From Flectonema sp. DT1601 (taxonomy: Eukaryota; Euglenozoa; Diplonemea; Diplonemida; Diplonemidae): a DNA stretch of 64,000 nt. Under the pieces are notes generated by a model, which was given only the letters and a program-made list of their open reading frames with translations, was not told the origin of the DNA and ran no database searches. The position numbers and the translations under genes are program-made. Positions 62,051 to 64,000 of this stretch are shown here, piece by piece; position 1 is the first letter of the stretch; every line of letters starts with the position of its first letter. The stretch lies in the NCBI GenBank assembly GCA_964019425.1, contig OZ025850.1, positions 620,001-684,000 of the forward strand, in the 5' to 3' direction.

Positions 62051-62108
62051 ACCTGCAAACCTGCACTAGAGATACCTGTCGGCTCGCTTCGCTCACGCAA
62101 AGTTATTT
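62051..62108. repeat. GCAAACCTGCAC direct repeat, copy 1
   Basis: Shares GCAAACCTGCACT, GCTTCGCTCACGCAAAGTT and flanking bases with 62444-62505. Confidence 0.7.
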
Positions 62109-62280
62109 TTCTTTTTATTTCTCTGAATGTATTAATATGCCAGGTTTTAAATTAAAAAATCCGGAGGTAATTTTCCACCAAGCTTAGAGTAGACACTGCA
62201 GAGAAAGAATCAAAGGTATCAGGCAGGAAAGTGTATGATTCCAAAGTTGGAAAAATGAACAAAACAACAGAGACATTTTT

Positions 62281-62894
62281 ATATTTTCTTTAGCTTTCTA
62301 TTTTTAAAGAAATTCTTTATACAGCTCGATCACTCTTTCTCTCACACTCACGTTTTCGAAGCCCACCCTCCTCACTCCAGTCTTACGAAATTGGACTTCA
62401 CTTACCCTTGAATCAGGCAGGTGCAAAGTATGGAAGGACAATTACCCGCAAACCTGCACTTGATACTGTCTAGGCTGGCTTCGCTCACGCAAAGTTGTTT
62501 TTCTTTTACCTCAGCATTAAAATGATGGCAGGTTGTTTGCATGGTTTTTTCTTCCATCTTTTTTCATCACTTTTCCTTGATCATTGCCAAATGTAATGTT
62601 ACCCTTCATGTGTGTACTTCTGTTTCAGGTAATTGTCCTTCCATGCTTTGGACCTGTTGAAATAATAAAACTTAAAAACTACACACGCACCAAAAACAAG
62701 CAATTACACTAGAACGCGCGATTGCAAGAACAGGTTCAAGGTGGCTCGCTGCTGCGGGGTAACTGTCCGTTTTCGTTGGACTCAGCTCCACCGGGTGGAG
62801 GGGTGAGGGTGGGCTTCAAAAACGTGAGTGTGAGAGAAAGAAGTGATCGAGCTGTATAGAGAATTTCTTTTGAAAAATAGAAGGCTAAAGAATA
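62281..62894. mobile_element. Foldback/MITE-like element with ~97-bp inverted arms
   Basis: 62281-62377 and 62796-62894 are inverted copies with scattered differences (shared core TACAGCTCGATCACT on one strand and its complement on the other). Nested inside, 62418-62447 and 62626-62656 form a second inverted pair (CATGGAAGGACAATTACC type). No coding frame. The centre carries a second copy (62444-62505) of the ACC(T/C)GCAAACCTGCAC repeat also found at 62051-62108. The arms' differences suggest an older insertion than the 19.8 kb element. Confidence 0.75.
62444..62505. repeat. GCAAACCTGCAC direct repeat, copy 2
   Basis: Second copy of 62051-62108, located in the centre of the foldback element. 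Confidence 0.7.
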
Positions 62895-63318
62895 TGAGGT
62901 TTTTAAACCCCCCAAAATGGGCCAGGCTGTGGGCACCTGCAAACACCCAATCCAAGCCCACCACCCCATAAAAAAACTTAAATCCTTTGGGGCATCCTTT
63001 TACTGCCCACCAGTTTAAAAATTTCACTTTTTTTTAACTGTATTTGGCACTTTTGCCTTATAAGCTGTGCATTTCTGTAGTAAAAGCTATTTCTTAAATT
63101 TCCGTTCTTTGAAAGCACAGGGTTAACCTTAAAAAGTAGTTATCAAAATTCCATTTAGGTAATTAGCCTTCCTATACTGTATGCACCTGGGGAAGAGAAG
63201 TATACTTAATTGAATGAACATGCAACTGCATGTTCGTTAACAAGTCTGGGGTCACAAAGAAGAATCTACACTGTGGTGCAGATTACTTCTGCGTAGGGGT
63301 TGTGCCGTAAAGCGGTTT
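62895..63318. other. Spacer before the GC-rich edge
   Basis: No gene seen. AT-rich until about 63290, after which base composition rises sharply in G and C. Confidence 0.45.
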
Positions 63319-63358
63319 GCGGGTTTGCGGGTTTGCGGGTTTGCGGGTTTGCGGGTTT
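63319..63358. repeat. (GCGGGTTT)5 tandem octamer
   Basis: Five exact 8-base units, preceded by one 7-base degenerate unit at 63312. The inverse sequence, ACCCGCAAACCCGCA, occurs once at 60041-60055, so the two bound a 3.3 kb interval in inverted order. Confidence 0.9.
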
Positions 63359-63359
63359 G

Positions 63360-64000
63360 GCCGTTTTGATTCGTGTCCCGTCAGCGAAGATCCGGCGGAA
63401 GTTGGCGGCGGTGGACTTGTCGTCTGTGACGGCGAGTCAGTTGGAGTCGATGGCTGGGAGGCTGATGCATGCGTCGGCGATCGCTGCGGCGTCTCCGGGG
63501 AAATACTGGTATGCCTTGAAGTTCTTGCGGAGGTTGTCGAACGGTTTGAACCGCGAGGCAGGTGCATGATGTAGTGTCGGTCCCTGTTTCGGTCGCGATG
63601 GGGTTGCGCAGTTGGTCGGCTGCCGCTGTGACGAGGAGGGTGGTTGCGCGGGAGCCAGTTCAAGATGAGTTCACGACGTTCGTGGATGCGTCGTTGAGAG
63701 GTTGGGGTGGGGTGCTTGTGAACGACAGGGCGGCCGAGGTTACTGTCTTGGGGGATGCGTGGGGTCCTTCGGAACAGTCGCTCCATATCAATGTTCTCGA
63801 GGGGATGGCGTTCAGGAACACGGTCTCGGGGATGCCGGTTTGCTGTGATGGCAAGCGTATGTCCATCTGGATCGACAACACATCCGTCATTGGCGTAGCA
63901 CGGGAGAAGATGTCAGTCCGATCGCAACGGCTGATGCCAGGTCGTGCGGGCCATCGACTTGCTGGCAGACAGAAAAGTTAGTTTCTGTATTGCCTATGTG
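63360..64000 (+). mobile_element. Old retroelement fragment: RT end and RNase H (DIRS-like), cut by window edge
   Basis: Treated as a fossil. The first part resembles the region after the RT catalytic core (SQLESMAGRLMHA, then YWYALKFLRRLS), and the second is an RNase H domain (FVDASLRGWGGVLVND, HINVLEGMAFRN, SIWIDNTSVIGV). The order and the DASxxGWG and IDNTS signatures fit the DIRS/Ngaro branch of LTR-related elements, though a Ty3-type origin is not excluded. It looks broken, with at least one interruption. It is much richer in GC than the rest of the window. Confidence 0.6.

Larger units (their letters stand above)
61247..62280. other. 1.0 kb accessory spacer
   Basis: Holds the fourth terminal box (61439-61472), a short tandem of ATATTCGACAGCA-type units near 61488-61525, and one copy of the repeat at 62051-62108. 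A minus-strand frame around 61727-61954 has a CPFC pair but no recognisable domain, so I do not call it. Confidence 0.4.

Noticed and set aside
62736-63027. Minus-strand frames near the foldback element
   Set aside because: They overlap the inverted arm and show no domain.
63283-63786. Minus-strand Pro/Arg-rich frame
   Set aside because: It is the complement of the RNase H region and the octamer repeat; its repeated Pro/Thr/Arg/Lys units come from the octamer.

Overview
This is nuclear DNA from a unicellular eukaryote (a protist). Evidence: long protein-coding genes with few, short GT-AG introns (67 to 152 nt where I can place them), AT-rich spacers packed with A and T homopolymer runs, standard stop codons, and eukaryote-only families (ITFG2, SECIS-binding protein 2, prefoldin 2, glutamate-cysteine ligase, WDR62-like). 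A receiver domain inside a protein kinase and an effector-type NTPase/nuclease argue against an animal. I cannot name the lineage.

Bases 1 to about 50,600 are a gene-dense housekeeping and signalling block, with every recognisable gene on the + strand. In order: a coiled-coil protein cut by the window edge; a WDR62/MABP1-like scaffold with a long polyQ tract; cytosolic isoleucyl-tRNA synthetase with a GST-C-like N-terminus; an unrecognised protein; a secreted PhoPQ-related/AprA-like protein; glutamate-cysteine ligase; an EF-hand plus WD40 protein; two tandem calcineurin-B-like genes showing gene conversion; a fatty-acid-hydroxylase-type membrane protein; a nucleotide-sugar transporter; prefoldin subunit 2; an SBP2-like protein; a small unknown; ITFG2; a cyclase-homology/cyclic-nucleotide-gated channel fusion; and a myristoylation-motif kinase-receiver-PP2C fusion. 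A 0.79 kb transposon with perfect 34-bp inverted ends sits in the largest spacer.

From about 52,100 to 64,000 the character changes to an accessory compartment. It holds a coiled-coil/HNH gene whose putative intron contains a Penelope-like reverse-transcriptase fragment and a broken NTPase remnant; a second shortened copy of that repeat unit; an apparently whole Crinkler/RHS-type P-loop NTPase plus restriction-fold nuclease gene; a cysteine-rich zinc-binding gene; a foldback element; an octamer tandem repeat; and, at the right edge, a GC-rich RNase H region from an old retroelement.

The most unusual items are the kinase-receiver-PP2C single chain, the cyclase-channel-cNMP-binding chain, the strict one-strand gene order with acceptor-like CAGs just before many start codons, and the modular effector region, in which two different nuclease exons sit behind phase-0 splice acceptors. 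No tRNA, rRNA or CRISPR was found. All domain calls come from reading motifs by eye; no search was run.
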